A stretch of DNA of 27,348 nt from positions 1 through 27,348 of the forward strand of contig JABMSC010000149.1 of the NCBI GenBank assembly GCA_013204685.1, given 5' to 3'. The position numbers and the translations under genes were made by a program. The notes below the pieces were generated by a model, which made no database searches, was not told where the DNA came from, and saw only the letters and a list, made by a program, of their open reading frames with translations. Of this stretch, positions 14,683 to 25,400 are shown piece by piece (position 1 is the stretch's first letter; each line of letters opens with the position of its first letter). The DNA is from Candidatus Omnitrophota bacterium (lineage in GTDB: Bacteria; Omnitrophota; Gorgyraeia; Tantalellales; Tantalellaceae).

Positions 14683-17325
14683 TTACGCCCTGATAAGCGC
14701 CTCTGCAAACTTGTAGACTTCTGCCGCTTCGGTAGTGTTTAACGGCATATTGGGCAAAGATCCTATCACTCTGTTAAGAGCTTTAACGATCCGGCTGAAA
14801 GAACCTGTTGCCAGATCAAGAAAATCTTCCATACTGAGTTCGGGACTTTCGATCCCCTGCGACTCACAAAAGCTCCGGTACCCCTCAAACGTCTCTAATG
14901 TGAATTCCCTGTTCGATGGATCTTTCGCGATCTCGGACAACAGCAAGCCAAACAAAACACCTCTTACAATCCCGCTTCTGTCAAAACTGCGCCCAACGGG
15001 AGAAATAATCGTATCTTCAACAGATGCGCCGCCTAAACTCGTCCATCTTTGATTTGCCTTGCTATCGGGTAGTTCTTCTCCTTTAGTGACGGGAAATACT
15101 GTAATCGTATTTGTCCTGTTGCGATTCGCCTCCTTAAGATGTTCCGGTATTGGCCTTAGGTTGAGATCATAATCAGAAGGGTCAACCATTAAAGGACTGT
15201 CTGTAAAAAATAGTTCAACATAACCATGCGTACCTTCTGCCTGAAGCGCTTCGATAAATCCTTTATTTTCATCATTGATAATTTCAACCGGTATCCTTAT
15301 AAGCTTATCCGATTGTGCCTGTGCCACTAAAGCTTTCTTTATAAAATCACTATTCTCACCAACATACTGAAAAACAGCCTTAGACCTGCCGAAGGAAGGC
15401 ACATTTTGTCTGACAGCCTGCGGCACCTTGTCTTCACCTGCTAACTCAAATGGACTCTCATCAGAAAAATCTGAATCTTTATATCCCACCGCGAGACTCG
15501 AGATAAACTCATCAAATTTTTGACCCGTTAGCCCCTCATAAAGACTGACCAGATCCCTTTCTTCAGCAAGCTTCCCCAGGCGCATCCATCTTATCGGAAC
15601 AGGAGCTTCTCCCACCAGAACAATTTTATCCCCCACCTTAACAGCAGTAAAAGGAGCTTTTCTGGACCTGTCAGACACTGCTTCCGAAACCTTTATTAAA
15701 TTTTCGCGGCTGAAATCAAATCCGTGGTTAAAAAGAGCGGCTTCCGACTCGCTAAGATTAATGGAAAAATCATTAAATCTTGACTCCTCTATATTTATAA
15801 AATAATCCACATACCCCGGAAGAGCAAGTGTCCAGTCTTTCCCTTCTTTTCTTCCCTCTTCCGTACCATCCCATTCCTGTGCAATGATGTCCTCTATTTC
15901 AGCATCTGCATTATACCTAACACTAAGCTGTATCCCCCTGCCGCCGGTTGAATGCTTTACATCCAGCGAAGTCCCCTGAAAATGTCCTGAACCGGTACTC
16001 GTTGTCTGATTAGAATGCGGCAGGTGATCACTCAAAAAGAATGTTTCATGGATAGTGCTTATTCTTTTTAACCGTGTGACCTTTTTTAATCCCATATTGG
16101 GGTTAATAAAACCATGGTCCATAAGATACATTACTACTTTATCTTTCGCACGGTCAAATCCGGCCTCCCCGAATATTGCTCTCTTTACAACATTAATAGC
16201 TTTACTGACATTTTTCTTTTCGTGCAATTTGCTGAGTATTGTCTCTATGCCGCGCCAATAAAACCCTATCGTTCCTTCTCCCGCCGTTTCTTCCACTTCC
16301 GGTAAAAGGCTCTTTCTGGAAATAAAACTCTTTCCCCGCTCATCATTAGAGATCATATCATTATTATCTGCTGTAACTCTTGCGCTGCGTAAATGCACCA
16401 AAGTATCTCTTTCCATCCAGGAAATGATCGTGAGTGCCTGACCCGCTATAAGCTGAACATTCTGTGCAGTTTCAACATCATCCGAAAACTCAACTTCATA
16501 CGCTATTACCTTACGCAGGAAAGTTTTTACAGCGTTTTTATCTGTGTCTTCTTTTTCGTAAGAATCCAAAAGACCGTTGCAGACGTCAGCAAGGGGTCCC
16601 AGGTTCTGATCCTGAAAACCGGCACTTGTGAAAAGGACTTCCAGCGCCTTATCCGCATTTCCGCCGGTAACAAGCCGGACAATTTCATGTGTCATCTTGA
16701 ACCCTTCCATATCTCTTATTGAAAAACCTTTTGGAGCGGCATCTGTGTCACTGACTTCAACCAGAACCTTAGTGCCGTCAAGAAGTTCGATCAAAGCCCC
16801 TTTTTCTTCATCCGAATCAGCATTGTCGCTTAAAAGCGAAAACTTTACAAGAAGAATCTGAGGGCTTCCCGCTCTTACTTCTTTGCTGTATAACGCATAA
16901 TAGGCATCGCCTATACGCTGGACATATCCAATGCGGGAGGACTGAAAATCACCCCCGCTGATCGAATTCTCGATAAAGCTCTCAAGCGGACCTTCGGCGA
17001 TCCCTTTATCAACTGAATGCGCAAGAAATGCAAGAGCAGCTTCTGTATGAACATCTGCTTCAAGTTCTTGTTTTTGGGGCGATTCTATCGTTAGCTCTCC
17101 GGATCCGCTTTTTGTGATCCTGTATAACGGACGGCAAAAAGCTGTGGTCCCCAGTGTAGAGACAGAAAAATACCCTTCATCTGCAGACAATAGATCAGTG
17201 TATTTCACAGTCTTCAGTTCACTATTTTTAAGCTCAAGGCCATAAGAAGGCATTGTGGTTAAAAGACATAGAAATAATGTCAAAAAGACACAAATCGCCT
17301 TCCTATATGGTATCAATATAGTCAA
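14683..17325 (-). CDS. Secreted protein of unknown function, 880 aa
   Basis: The start is TTG at 17325, nine bases after GAGGGG. It gives a classic Sec signal peptide: basic Y7-R8-K9, hydrophobic core about 11-23, and a likely cut after PSYG near residue 29. The mature part is long and soluble with no further membrane segment. Helical regions cover about 200-450, a strand-rich region about 450-560 (HSNQTTSTGSGHF, then GGRGIQLSVRY), a mixed region 560-800, and a helical C-terminus 800-880. I recognise no catalytic motif or family. It has its own terminator and a promoter region shared divergently with gpmA, so it is probably transcribed alone. A periplasmic or surface role is inferred only from the signal peptide. 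Confidence 0.9.
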   Translation of the reverse strand: MTILIPYRKAICVFLTLFLCLLTTMPSYGLELKNSELKTVKYTDLLSADEGYFSVSTLGTTAFCRPLYRITKSGSGELTIESPQKQELEADVHTEAALAFLAHSVDKGIAEGPLESFIENSISGGDFQSSRIGYVQRIGDAYYALYSKEVRAGSPQILLVKFSLLSDNADSDEEKGALIELLDGTKVLVEVSDTDAAPKGFSIRDMEGFKMTHEIVRLVTGGNADKALEVLFTSAGFQDQNLGPLADVCNGLLDSYEKEDTDKNAVKTFLRKVIAYEVEFSDDVETAQNVQLIAGQALTIISWMERDTLVHLRSARVTADNNDMISNDERGKSFISRKSLLPEVEETAGEGTIGFYWRGIETILSKLHEKKNVSKAINVVKRAIFGEAGFDRAKDKVVMYLMDHGFINPNMGLKKVTRLKRISTIHETFFLSDHLPHSNQTTSTGSGHFQGTSLDVKHSTGGRGIQLSVRYNADAEIEDIIAQEWDGTEEGRKEGKDWTLALPGYVDYFINIEESRFNDFSINLSESEAALFNHGFDFSRENLIKVSEAVSDRSRKAPFTAVKVGDKIVLVGEAPVPIRWMRLGKLAEERDLVSLYEGLTGQKFDEFISSLAVGYKDSDFSDESPFELAGEDKVPQAVRQNVPSFGRSKAVFQYVGENSDFIKKALVAQAQSDKLIRIPVEIINDENKGFIEALQAEGTHGYVELFFTDSPLMVDPSDYDLNLRPIPEHLKEANRNRTNTITVFPVTKGEELPDSKANQRWTSLGGASVEDTIISPVGRSFDRSGIVRGVLFGLLLSEIAKDPSNREFTLETFEGYRSFCESQGIESPELSMEDFLDLATGSFSRIVKALNRVIGSLPNMPLNTTEAAEVYKFAEALIRA

Positions 17326-17334
17326 GGTAATTTT

Positions 17335-17340
17335 CCCCTC
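17335..17340 (-). promoter_or_regulatory. Ribosome binding site deciding the TTG start of the secreted protein
   Basis: GAGGGG on the minus strand, nine bases before TTG at 17325. No ATG or GTG nearby fits both this site and the complete signal peptide, so TTG is preferred. Confidence 0.7.
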
Positions 17341-17381
17341 TTTCTTAATTTTTATTAAACTAACTCCATGTGTTTAATACT

Positions 17382-17410
17382 ATTATACCAAAATATGGGT
17401 ACAAACAAAG
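17382..17410 (-). promoter_or_regulatory. Candidate promoter for the secreted-protein gene
   Basis: A perfect TATAAT -10 on the minus strand at 17382-17387. The -35 is weak: CTTTGT at 17405-17410 gives a 17-base spacer, and TTGTTT at 17403-17408 gives 15. It lies about 57 bases before the start codon. Confidence 0.45.
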
Positions 17411-17485
17411 GGAAAAAACTAACTTTTTTGCATCTAACTCATATATGCATGCATTCATGAGGACGTTACCAAGATGTTAAATTAG

Positions 17486-17514
17486 TTGCTAAGATAAGGA
17501 TTTGGGTTTAAAAT
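17486..17514 (+). promoter_or_regulatory. Candidate sigma-70 promoter for the gpmA-aldolase operon
   Basis: TTGCTA (17486-17491) and TAAAAT (17509-17514) with a 17-base spacer, 24 bases before the gpmA start. The ribosome binding site AAAAGG lies at 17525-17530. Confidence 0.5.
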
Positions 17515-17538
17515 TATACATAACAAAAGGTCAATATT

Positions 17539-18237
17539 ATGAAAAAATTAGTTCTCCTGCGGCATGGGGAAAGTGAATGGAACGAGAAAAACCTGTTTAC
17601 CGGATGGACGGACGTGGACCTCTCCAAAAAAGGGATCCGGGAAGCGAAAAAGGCCGGTGAACTGTTGAGGGGTGAAGGGTTTACTTTTGACATAGCTTTT
17701 ACCTCTCTCTTAAAAAGAGCCATAAGGACATTGTGGATAGCGCTTGACGAACTGGACCTCATGTGGATACCGGTACACAGGTCCTGGCGGCTCAATGAGA
17801 GGCATTACGGCGCCCTTCAGGGCCTTAACAAAAAGAAGACCGCCGAGCTCGAGGGGGAGCAGCAGGTGCATATCTGGCGCAGGAGCTTTGACGTGCGCCC
17901 TCCTGCACTTGATAAAACAGATGAAAGATATCCGGGGCGTGACCCGAAATACCAAAACCTTCCGGAAAAAGATATTCCCCTTACCGAATCCTTAAAAGAT
18001 ACAATTGAACGCTTTATGCCTTACTGGCATGATGTTATATGCAAAGAAATCGCAAAAGATAAACACACTCTGATATCAGCTCACGGGAACAGTTTGCGAG
18101 CTCTTGTTAAGCATCTGGATAATATCCCGGATGAAGAAATCGTCTCGTTAGAGATACCAACAGGCGTGCCTCTTGTTTATGAGCTTGCGGATGACATGAA
18201 ACCGGTGAGGCATTATTACCTGGGCAAATCAGGATAA
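17539..18237 (+). CDS. gpmA: 2,3-bisphosphoglycerate-dependent phosphoglycerate mutase
   Basis: Interconverts 3- and 2-phosphoglycerate in glycolysis and gluconeogenesis in the cytoplasm, through a phosphohistidine. At 232 residues it has the usual length for the dPGM family. The phosphohistidine motif LRHGESEWN puts the nucleophile at H9. [28 protein letters not shown] (acid/base E87) and the second active-site histidine H182 in SAHGNS are all intact, as is the [10 protein letters not shown] loop. It is the first gene of an operon: the aldolase gene starts 16 bases after its stop. Nothing suggests damage. It differs from the cofactor-independent GpmI type by sequence. Confidence 0.97.
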   Translation: MKKLVLLRHGESEWNEKNLFTGWTDVDLSKKGIREAKKAGELLRGEGFTFDIAFTSLLKRAIRTLWIALDELDLMWIPVHRSWRLNERHYGALQGLNKKKTAELEGEQQVHIWRRSFDVRPPALDKTDERYPGRDPKYQNLPEKDIPLTESLKDTIERFMPYWHDVICKEIAKDKHTLISAHGNSLRALVKHLDNIPDEEIVSLEIPTGVPLVYELADDMKPVRHYYLGKSG

Positions 18238-18253
18238 CACAAAGGAGCTACCA

Positions 18254-19309
18254 ATGGCAATTGATCTTCAAGGAATATTAGGAGAAGAAGCGGCATATCT
18301 TTTAGATCACGGATGCGTGACAATACCGCAGGAGGAGCTGCACCTGCCCGGGCCGGACCATGTGGATAACATTTTCAGCATATCAGACAGGTCCGAAAAA
18401 GTGATATCAAACCTTAAACGCATGTTCAATCACGGAAGGTTAAAGGGTACCGGATATCTTTCTATTCTGCCGGTCGACCAGGGTGTAGAACATTCTGCAG
18501 GTGCGTCATTCGCGCCCAACCCGATATATTTTGATCCGGAGAATATAGTCAAGCTTGCCACCGAAGGCGGCTGTAACGCCGTAGCATCAACCCTTGGCGT
18601 GCTTGGTATGGTATCAAAAAAATACGCCGGTAAGATCCCCTTTATAGTAAAAATAAACCACAACGAACTGCTGTCATATCCAAACTCCTATGACCAGAGG
18701 CTTTTTGCCTCGGCTGAACAAGCCTTTGACATGGGGGCGGCAGGGGTAGGAGCCACCATTTATTTCGGGTCTCAAGAGTCAAGAAGGCAGATCGAAGAGA
18801 TCTCTCATGAATTTTATCAGGCGCATCAGCTCGGCATGTTCACGGTCTTGTGGTGTTACATCAGAAATGACGCCTTCACAAAAGATGATGTCGATTACTC
18901 GACAAGCGCCGATCTTACGGGTCAGGCGAACCATCTTGGCGTGACAATAGAAGCGGACATAATAAAGCAGAAACTGCCGACAAATAACGGCGGATATACG
19001 GCGATCAACTTCGGCAAGACAAGCCCGCTTGTATATAAAAAACTTACCTCGGATCACCCGATAGACCTCACCAGGTATCAGGTCGCTAACTGTTATATGG
19101 GAAGGATCGGCCTTATTAATTCAGGCGGCGCCTCAACCGGCGCTAACGACCTATCCATCGCGGTTAGGACAGCTGTTATAAATAAGCGCGCCGGCGGAAC
19201 AGGACTTATATCCGGCAGAAAGGCCTTCCAGAGGCCCATGGATGAAGGGATTAAGCTTCTGAACGCGATACAGGACGTGTATCTGGATAAGAGTGTGACG
19301 ATAGCATAG
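18254..19309 (+). CDS. fbaB: Class I fructose-bisphosphate aldolase (FbaB/DhnA family)
   Basis: Cleaves fructose 1,6-bisphosphate to glyceraldehyde 3-phosphate and dihydroxyacetone phosphate (or the reverse) through a lysine Schiff base, without metal. Its 351 residues match E. coli FbaB in length. PVDQGVEHS, the IVKINHN strand, the TIYFGS strand and ADIIKQKLP (K238, likely Schiff-base lysine) are recognisable. The C-terminal GGAS and [14 protein letters not shown] form the phosphate-binding end of the barrel. AAAGGAG (18241-18247) lies six bases before the ATG. With gpmA it makes a glycolytic operon, ending at the terminator near 19356-19387. The symbol follows the E. coli class I enzyme; archaeal-type class I aldolases are close relatives. 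Confidence 0.93.
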   Translation: MAIDLQGILGEEAAYLLDHGCVTIPQEELHLPGPDHVDNIFSISDRSEKVISNLKRMFNHGRLKGTGYLSILPVDQGVEHSAGASFAPNPIYFDPENIVKLATEGGCNAVASTLGVLGMVSKKYAGKIPFIVKINHNELLSYPNSYDQRLFASAEQAFDMGAAGVGATIYFGSQESRRQIEEISHEFYQAHQLGMFTVLWCYIRNDAFTKDDVDYSTSADLTGQANHLGVTIEADIIKQKLPTNNGGYTAINFGKTSPLVYKKLTSDHPIDLTRYQVANCYMGRIGLINSGGASTGANDLSIAVRTAVINKRAGGTGLISGRKAFQRPMDEGIKLLNAIQDVYLDKSVTIA

Positions 19310-19320
19310 GTTATTCAGTT

Positions 19321-19346
19321 GTAAGCGTTAAGCGGTAAGCGTTAAA
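19321..19346 (+). repeat. TAAGCG heptamer array, left block
   Basis: Three consecutive seven-base units of the form [G/T]TAAGCG, then a decayed TTAAAG, starting 11 bases after the aldolase stop. The right block carries the same unit in inverted orientation. Confidence 0.7.
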
Positions 19347-19355
19347 GTATAGTTA

Positions 19356-19387
19356 TAGAAAAACACGCTTAAACGTGCTCTTTTTTA
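19356..19387 (+). terminator. Probable terminator of the gpmA-aldolase operon
   Basis: CACG and CGTG arms around a CTTAAA loop, flanked by A5 on the left and CTC-T6 on the right. The stem is short with one mismatch, but the U-tract and position fit. The flanking A and T runs may let it also serve the convergent giant gene. Confidence 0.5.
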
Positions 19388-19451
19388 TTATTTTTATTTG
19401 ATCCCCGCTTAGAGCATGCGGAAATGACAAAGGGGTGGGTTCTCACTTTTT

Positions 19452-19486
19452 TCTTAACGCTTACTACTTACCGCTTACCGCTAATT
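19452..19486 (-). repeat. TAAGCG heptamer array, right block
   Basis: On the minus strand this reads as units TAGCGG, TAAGCGG, TAAGTAG, TAAGCGT, TAAG. It overlaps the TAA stop of the giant gene at 19485-19487. It is inverted relative to the block at 19321-19346, about 105 bases away. Confidence 0.7.
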
Positions 19487-22400
19487 ACGCATACGTCCAG
19501 AATTCACGCATAACATGGAGTTCGTCCCCCATGCCATCAATGGTCGGCCTTGCTATGCCTTTGAGGATATATTTCACCATTTTCGCGAATCTTTCGGTGA
19601 AACCCACCGACTCTTCCTCTCCCAGCAGGTTCTTGATAAAACCGTCCGGGTCATTTATATATGGACTGACCAGATATCTTAAAACCTGTTTATGACAGAA
19701 TTTTTTGGTTTCATCCGTCTCGATCTTTGTAACAACCGCTGTCAGCATAGACATGATTATTCGGGCCTGATACGCCCTTTGTATGTTCTCATCATCCTGC
19801 ACATTTTCCGGGAGCCCTTTAACATTTATCAGCATCACATCCATCTCCTCGAAGAATTTCGGCTTAGCCAATACATCCAGCGGAACCTCCTCGGCATTAA
19901 CAGTGAGAATAACTATATGTTTCTTCGGGTTTTTCTGGGTGCGCAAACGATTAACGGCGGTCCTTAAGGAACCTTCGTTCTGCGGGTCAAACTCCGCCAG
20001 TCCGATATCCAGTTTTTTCCGGCCCGGTTCTTTTCCTTTGCCCCGTAGAATATCTTCTATACCTGGATCGAGTTCAAAACCCTTCTCGATGACCAGGCCG
20101 ATATCGCTGCGCTCAAGCATCCGGTTAAGAACCTCCCAGACATAATGATCCTGAGGGGCATCCGTCCTGCGCGAGAGATATCTGGGGCCAACTTTCACGA
20201 TGAAACTGATAAATTCCTTGCTTTCGGGGGGCAGGTCTGATCTTTCTATAGATTCGAGCAATTCCTTATCCTCCGGATCTATCTCTGCCCTTTCTGCTCT
20301 GTCGGCGATAAATTGAGCATACTGATCAGCATGAAGCACTTCACCCGTACCCTGTTTTATGGCGATGCCTGCCCCGTTAGAAATTCCTTCGGAATCTGTA
20401 ATGGGGGCGGCCTGAAGAGGATACCTTCTAAGGTCTCTACTAATCTCTGTGGCAGAAAGACTTATAAACTCCTCGACATTTGCATCTTCATCCGGGTCAC
20501 CCAATTCCGGGAGGCTTCCCCTCACCAACTCTACAGAATCGAGCGTTTTCATCTGTAATTTTTCCACTTCATCTCTTCCCTGCGCGGTCAAAGAATAAAA
20601 GTTCTGCCCTTTGCGTTTTTCCATTTCTAACAAGCCGTGGTTAACGGGACCTGCAAGATGTTCGCGTGCCGTCTGCTTCCCCCTGACAAGCCCCTTAAGC
20701 CCGAGTTCATCGCGAACTTCTTCATAAGCATCGAGATAATCAGTACTGGTAAACCCGTCCTGCTCAAGGATCCGCAACTGCAGATGACTTGAATACGAAA
20801 TAACTTCCAGGGTATCTTGAAGGATCCTGACCTGGGTTTTGGAGCCGTGGTAAACCGGCCCTTCAAAGTCAGCTTCTCCCGTTCCCTGTTTCATAGCGAT
20901 ACCTTCATCGCCTTTTTCTCCTTCAGGAGCAGAAACCGCCTCTTCCAGCTCTTTCCTCCTGTTACTAAGCATCCCGCTCACATGATCGAAGAGGGGCAGC
21001 GCCGATCTGAGGCTGATGCCAACTCCGGAAGCATCTCGATCAACACCTCGAACAAGCTTTCCAAGCTCTTCTCCCAGCTTGATCCATAACACCGGTGAAT
21101 CTGTCTGCGCCAGCAGTTTCATGAGTTCTGCCATGGCTTCTCCGTCCCTTTGCATGGCTTTAAGTGCGACCTCCGCTATTCTTTTAGCTTCTTCGTCTTC
21201 TTTTGAAGACGCCTCTTCGGCGGCTGTAGTTTTCTGTTCCTCCTGCTCAATTTGCACTCTTCCTTTCGTGACCCTGCCTGATATTCTTTTAGCAGACTCA
21301 CCTTCTTTTGAAGGTGCCTCTTTCTCGGCTGCGATTCCCTTTATCCAGCATTCTTCTTCCTTCGCCGCAGCTAAGACTTTTCTTACCCCGTCAAGGAACC
21401 GGCTGTGTACCCCTGAGGAAAAAGTGTCTTTAATTATAGCGCTTTGGAAAAATATGACCTTGAATCCGGCGTTTTCTTCTTCAACAATGAATCCAAAAAA
21501 TTCCGCGGAGTGTTCTGGTCTTATCGTTATTACAATTCTTACTTTTTCGCCGTCTCGCTTCACTTTCACCTTATGGGCCAAAGCGCTGATCTCAATATCC
21601 GTTAAGATAATACGCACCGCCTCTGCGATCTCTGGATCAACCGTAGACAATGCTTCCGCGTCATCCGGCTCCACTTCCCCCGTGCCCTGCCTCATGGCAA
21701 GACCGGTGTCGGGGAAAAGATCGTCCGCCGCCTCGGCAGTATTATCGAGAACTCCCGGGAGAAAAGGATTTTCTTCCGCGTGGAAATGATCCGGCATAAG
21801 CTGCCGTAAAGACCTCTTTTCTGAACCATAATATTCAGGGAAAGGAGCTAAGCCTTTGACCGGCATCCACCTGATCAGATCCCATAAAATATTCCCGTCT
21901 TCGTTTACGGGCCAGAGGGGCATATCTCTTAGCCTGGTATTAGTTATATCAATAGCCGCGAAAAGTCTGCCTTCCCTCTTTTCTCTTTCCTGAGCAATAA
22001 AGCTATCCCTGGCCATCCAGAGTATTAAAGGATAGAGGGCTTTCTTTGTTCTTCTGTCTCTAAGGTTTCCTGTCATGCTTTCTTCTTGTCCCAGGCCTCT
22101 TGCGAAAGCCAACAATGTCTCTTTTATCTTGCGTACGCTGCATCTGTAAACATCTGACGCAGCATCTTGCGCTCTCTTCTCTTGATAAACATCTGTTGTC
22201 GGCGGTATGTCATGAAAAAGACCGTGACTCTTTAGCCATACTCTTATATCTATCCCGTTTATCTTCTGGTTTATTAAATCGAGTCGTACGCCCGATCCTT
22301 CCAACCTTTTTAAAATGTCGCCCTCAATTGCTCCGGCGTTATCGTCATGTGTAGTCGTGGAGCTCGGCCGCTCCCGGGAGGTCGCGGCACTTCCTCGGAC

Positions 22401-25400
22401 ATTTCGTCCTCGGTCGCCCTCGGCTCTCAGCTCTGAAGTCTCAGCTTCAGCGTCGTGTGTCTCCGCGGGGTTGTTTTCGCCCGTGCCCTGTTTCATGGGG
22501 GTGCCTTCAGTTTCCGTCCCGTCAGGATCATCCTTATCGCTAAGAGGTTGAAAAATTTCATCGTCACTCACCATATCAAGCTCACCGAGAAGTCTGGCCT
22601 GGGTTGCTTTGTCAGGCCGGCTGTCAGCTAATATCGGTATTTTTGCTATTATTTCCATACCTTTGAGAGTAAGTGAAAACTTATATTCTTCTTCTTCTTT
22701 TTCTTTTTTTCCCTCTATATTTAATATAACCACTGTCTCTTTTGCCAGTATACCGCGATCCACCAGCGCATTGAGTTGCAGATCGAGTTTTTCAATGACC
22801 GGTTCAAGACCAAGAAATGCGGCAACTTCCAGTTTACCAATAATATACGCACACAAAGTGAACTCACCGTGCTGTTCCAGTTGCCATTGTATGGTAGGCG
22901 AATTAACTATAACTTGAAGTATGTTTTCCGTCTCCTCATCCACCTCACCCGTGCCCTGTTTCATGGCGGTGCCTTCGGCGTCGGACGTAGGCGCTGGCGC
23001 TTGGGAGGCAAAAGGAAGGTATCTGCTGAACTGCCCCATAAGCTTCTCTAAACTGAAGGTGTTAACAGGGGATGTAAGCGAAGCGGTCCTTCCTTCAAGT
23101 TCATGCGATCTTGATTCAGTAATATAATAATCTATAACATCAGCAGGATTTTCGGTCATCAGGCGGATGCTTTCCGCGCTGTATCCTTCATCCTGGAGCC
23201 ACTTCCTGAAAGCGTCAACCAGCTCCGGATCAAGCCTGTTCATGACCGTCATCATGCCCGCGCCCTGGATGTCAGTCAGTGCCCTTAACTGTTGAAGAAT
23301 TTTGTCAAATTTTTCATGGATCTTCTTTAGTTGCGCCGGTCTTCTCTTATAATAACTGCCTGGGCCAAATTTTTGAGTTGTTCTTATTCTTTTCAGAAAA
23401 TCCGACTGCCACCCGCGAATTGCCCCCTCAAGCTGGTCTTCTGTTTCAAATCCTTTGCGCGGCATACTTGCCATTAAAGCGTCAAAAGTGTTCTCCAACT
23501 CATGCCCGCGCACATCGATCTCTATTTTATAACCGCTACTCATGCTGCCATCATGCCACCCGGGGATGATCCCTTCATAAGTATCCTCCGCTTTTATTCT
23601 ATCGATGATCTCATTTTCTGCGGGCAACCTCCCCAGTTTCTGTTGAAGAACGCAAATATCTGAAGCTAGATAAGTAATAAAATCTTTTATTTCATCCGAT
23701 ATTTTCGGCGTTGTCCTTGATTCCTCTTCTTTCTTTTTATCAATGATCCTCTCTATTTTTCCTATATCCTTTTTGACCGTCTCCAGGGCAGCCGGATCGA
23801 ACAGTTCTGTCAAACGCAGAAGGCTGGCGCTGATGTCGGATTTTAACTCGTCAAATGCCTTAGAAACATTTTCCGAAGCTATAGCTCCACGAAGCGACTC
23901 CTGGAACCCTCCATAGCCGAGCTTATGAACAATTCCTCCTTCTCGACTCAATCTGTCCCATACCATCTGCATAAACGTACGGGAGGCCCTGTCTATCTCA
24001 CCCCTGTCGATCCTCTCTCCGGCAAAGTCAAGATATCTGTCAACAGTCTCTTCTTTTTTCTCCTCTGCCCGTCTCCCAAAACTGTGTGATCCGTACCAGC
24101 CCTGCAGGTAAATGGGTATCGGCTTTTCAGATCTTCCCCGGGCAACGTCCCGTAAACGGTGCGCGGAATCTATACTGTTTAAAAGCGTAAAATCCCTCTC
24201 TGTCAGTTTGACATCGGTTTGGTGTCCTATCGCTTGGAGCATGGATGTCAGAACATCCGTAAAACCATATGAGTTCGATATACCGGTTACGAATACATCC
24301 GAGATACCCGCCCTTTTCGCATAGGAACTGATAAACTTAAGCGTCTCTATAAGCAGTTCTTTTTGCAGGTTCTTATCCACAAAAGTCGAATCTTTAGTTT
24401 TCTCTTTGTGTTTTACAAGAGGGGTGAACTCAATGGCATGCACCCACAGGACGAGTTTTCCTTCCGAACGACCCACCATAAAAAGGAATCTAGCGAAAAA
24501 CTTGTTTTTACAATAAGTATTGAGCTCGAAGTTCTCAAAGGTCGAGTTCCATGCCCCTACGGTCCAGAAATTAAACGCCCTCGGATCTGTACAATCACCA
24601 GCCCTGTCTCCCCCGAGCAGATAGCTGAAACTTCTGTCCGTAAGTTCGAACCCGAGTTCGCCATATTCATCACTGTTCAGCTCACTTAAAAAAACCATTA
24701 TCTCTTTTTTTTGGGGGCTTTCTTTCCGCAGGGAGTGCGCTCTTTTAAGCAGCGCCGACCGTATAGAATCGACGATCTGGTCAGCGAATATCTCGAATAA
24801 GGCAGGGTCACGTTGAAATTCCTCAAGGGTGTGTCCCGTGCTCCATTCGATCTCTTCCTTAAGAAACTGCAGATCCTTAAGGATACCGTTACCTGTTACT
24901 TTAGATAAAAATGTTTTTACCTTTTCCGGTTCAAATAGATTATACAATAGAGCGGAATTACCGCCTGAACCCTCGATCGTTCCTTTGCCATTCGCGCCGA
25001 GTTCCCAGACCAGGTCCTTGATCGTTCCCCTTACTATCATCAAAAAGAGTACATCACGATAATTTTCATCTTTTGCCTCCAAAAGATCCTTTCTCAGCGC
25101 ATCGTGATACCTGTGGCCGAATTGACTGAACCTCTTAGCGAAATCTGTTAAATATCCGGGGTTATTTTTGAAGTATGATATCCTGGGTGCAAAAATTTCC
25201 ATTAAGCGACTCTTCTTTTCGGACGGTTCCCTGAAAAAGATATCCTCAAGAAATTCTATTATCTCATTATCGCTGATCTGTTCGCGGGCGCCTCTTTCAA
25301 GATCCTCACCCGTGCCCTGTTTCATGGCGAGACCGGTGTCGGAAGAAATGTCTTCGGAATCTGTAATGGGGCCGGTTTCGTCCTGCGGGGTCGTGGGATC

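Noticed and set aside
14484..14708. 74-codon minus-strand frame overlapping the end of the secreted-protein gene
   Set aside because: It runs through the perfect-stem terminator, lacks a ribosome binding site and has no recognisable sequence.
17539..18237. Interpretation of gpmA as a general histidine phosphatase (CobC/SixA type)
   Set aside because: The full dPGM signature [18 protein letters not shown] and the [10 protein letters not shown] loop are present, which phosphatases of the superfamily lack.
21016..21789. 257-codon open frame on the plus strand
   Set aside because: It is antisense to blocks F and G of the giant gene. Its product is Ser/Phe-rich with no domain, and the opposite frame has conserved linkers.
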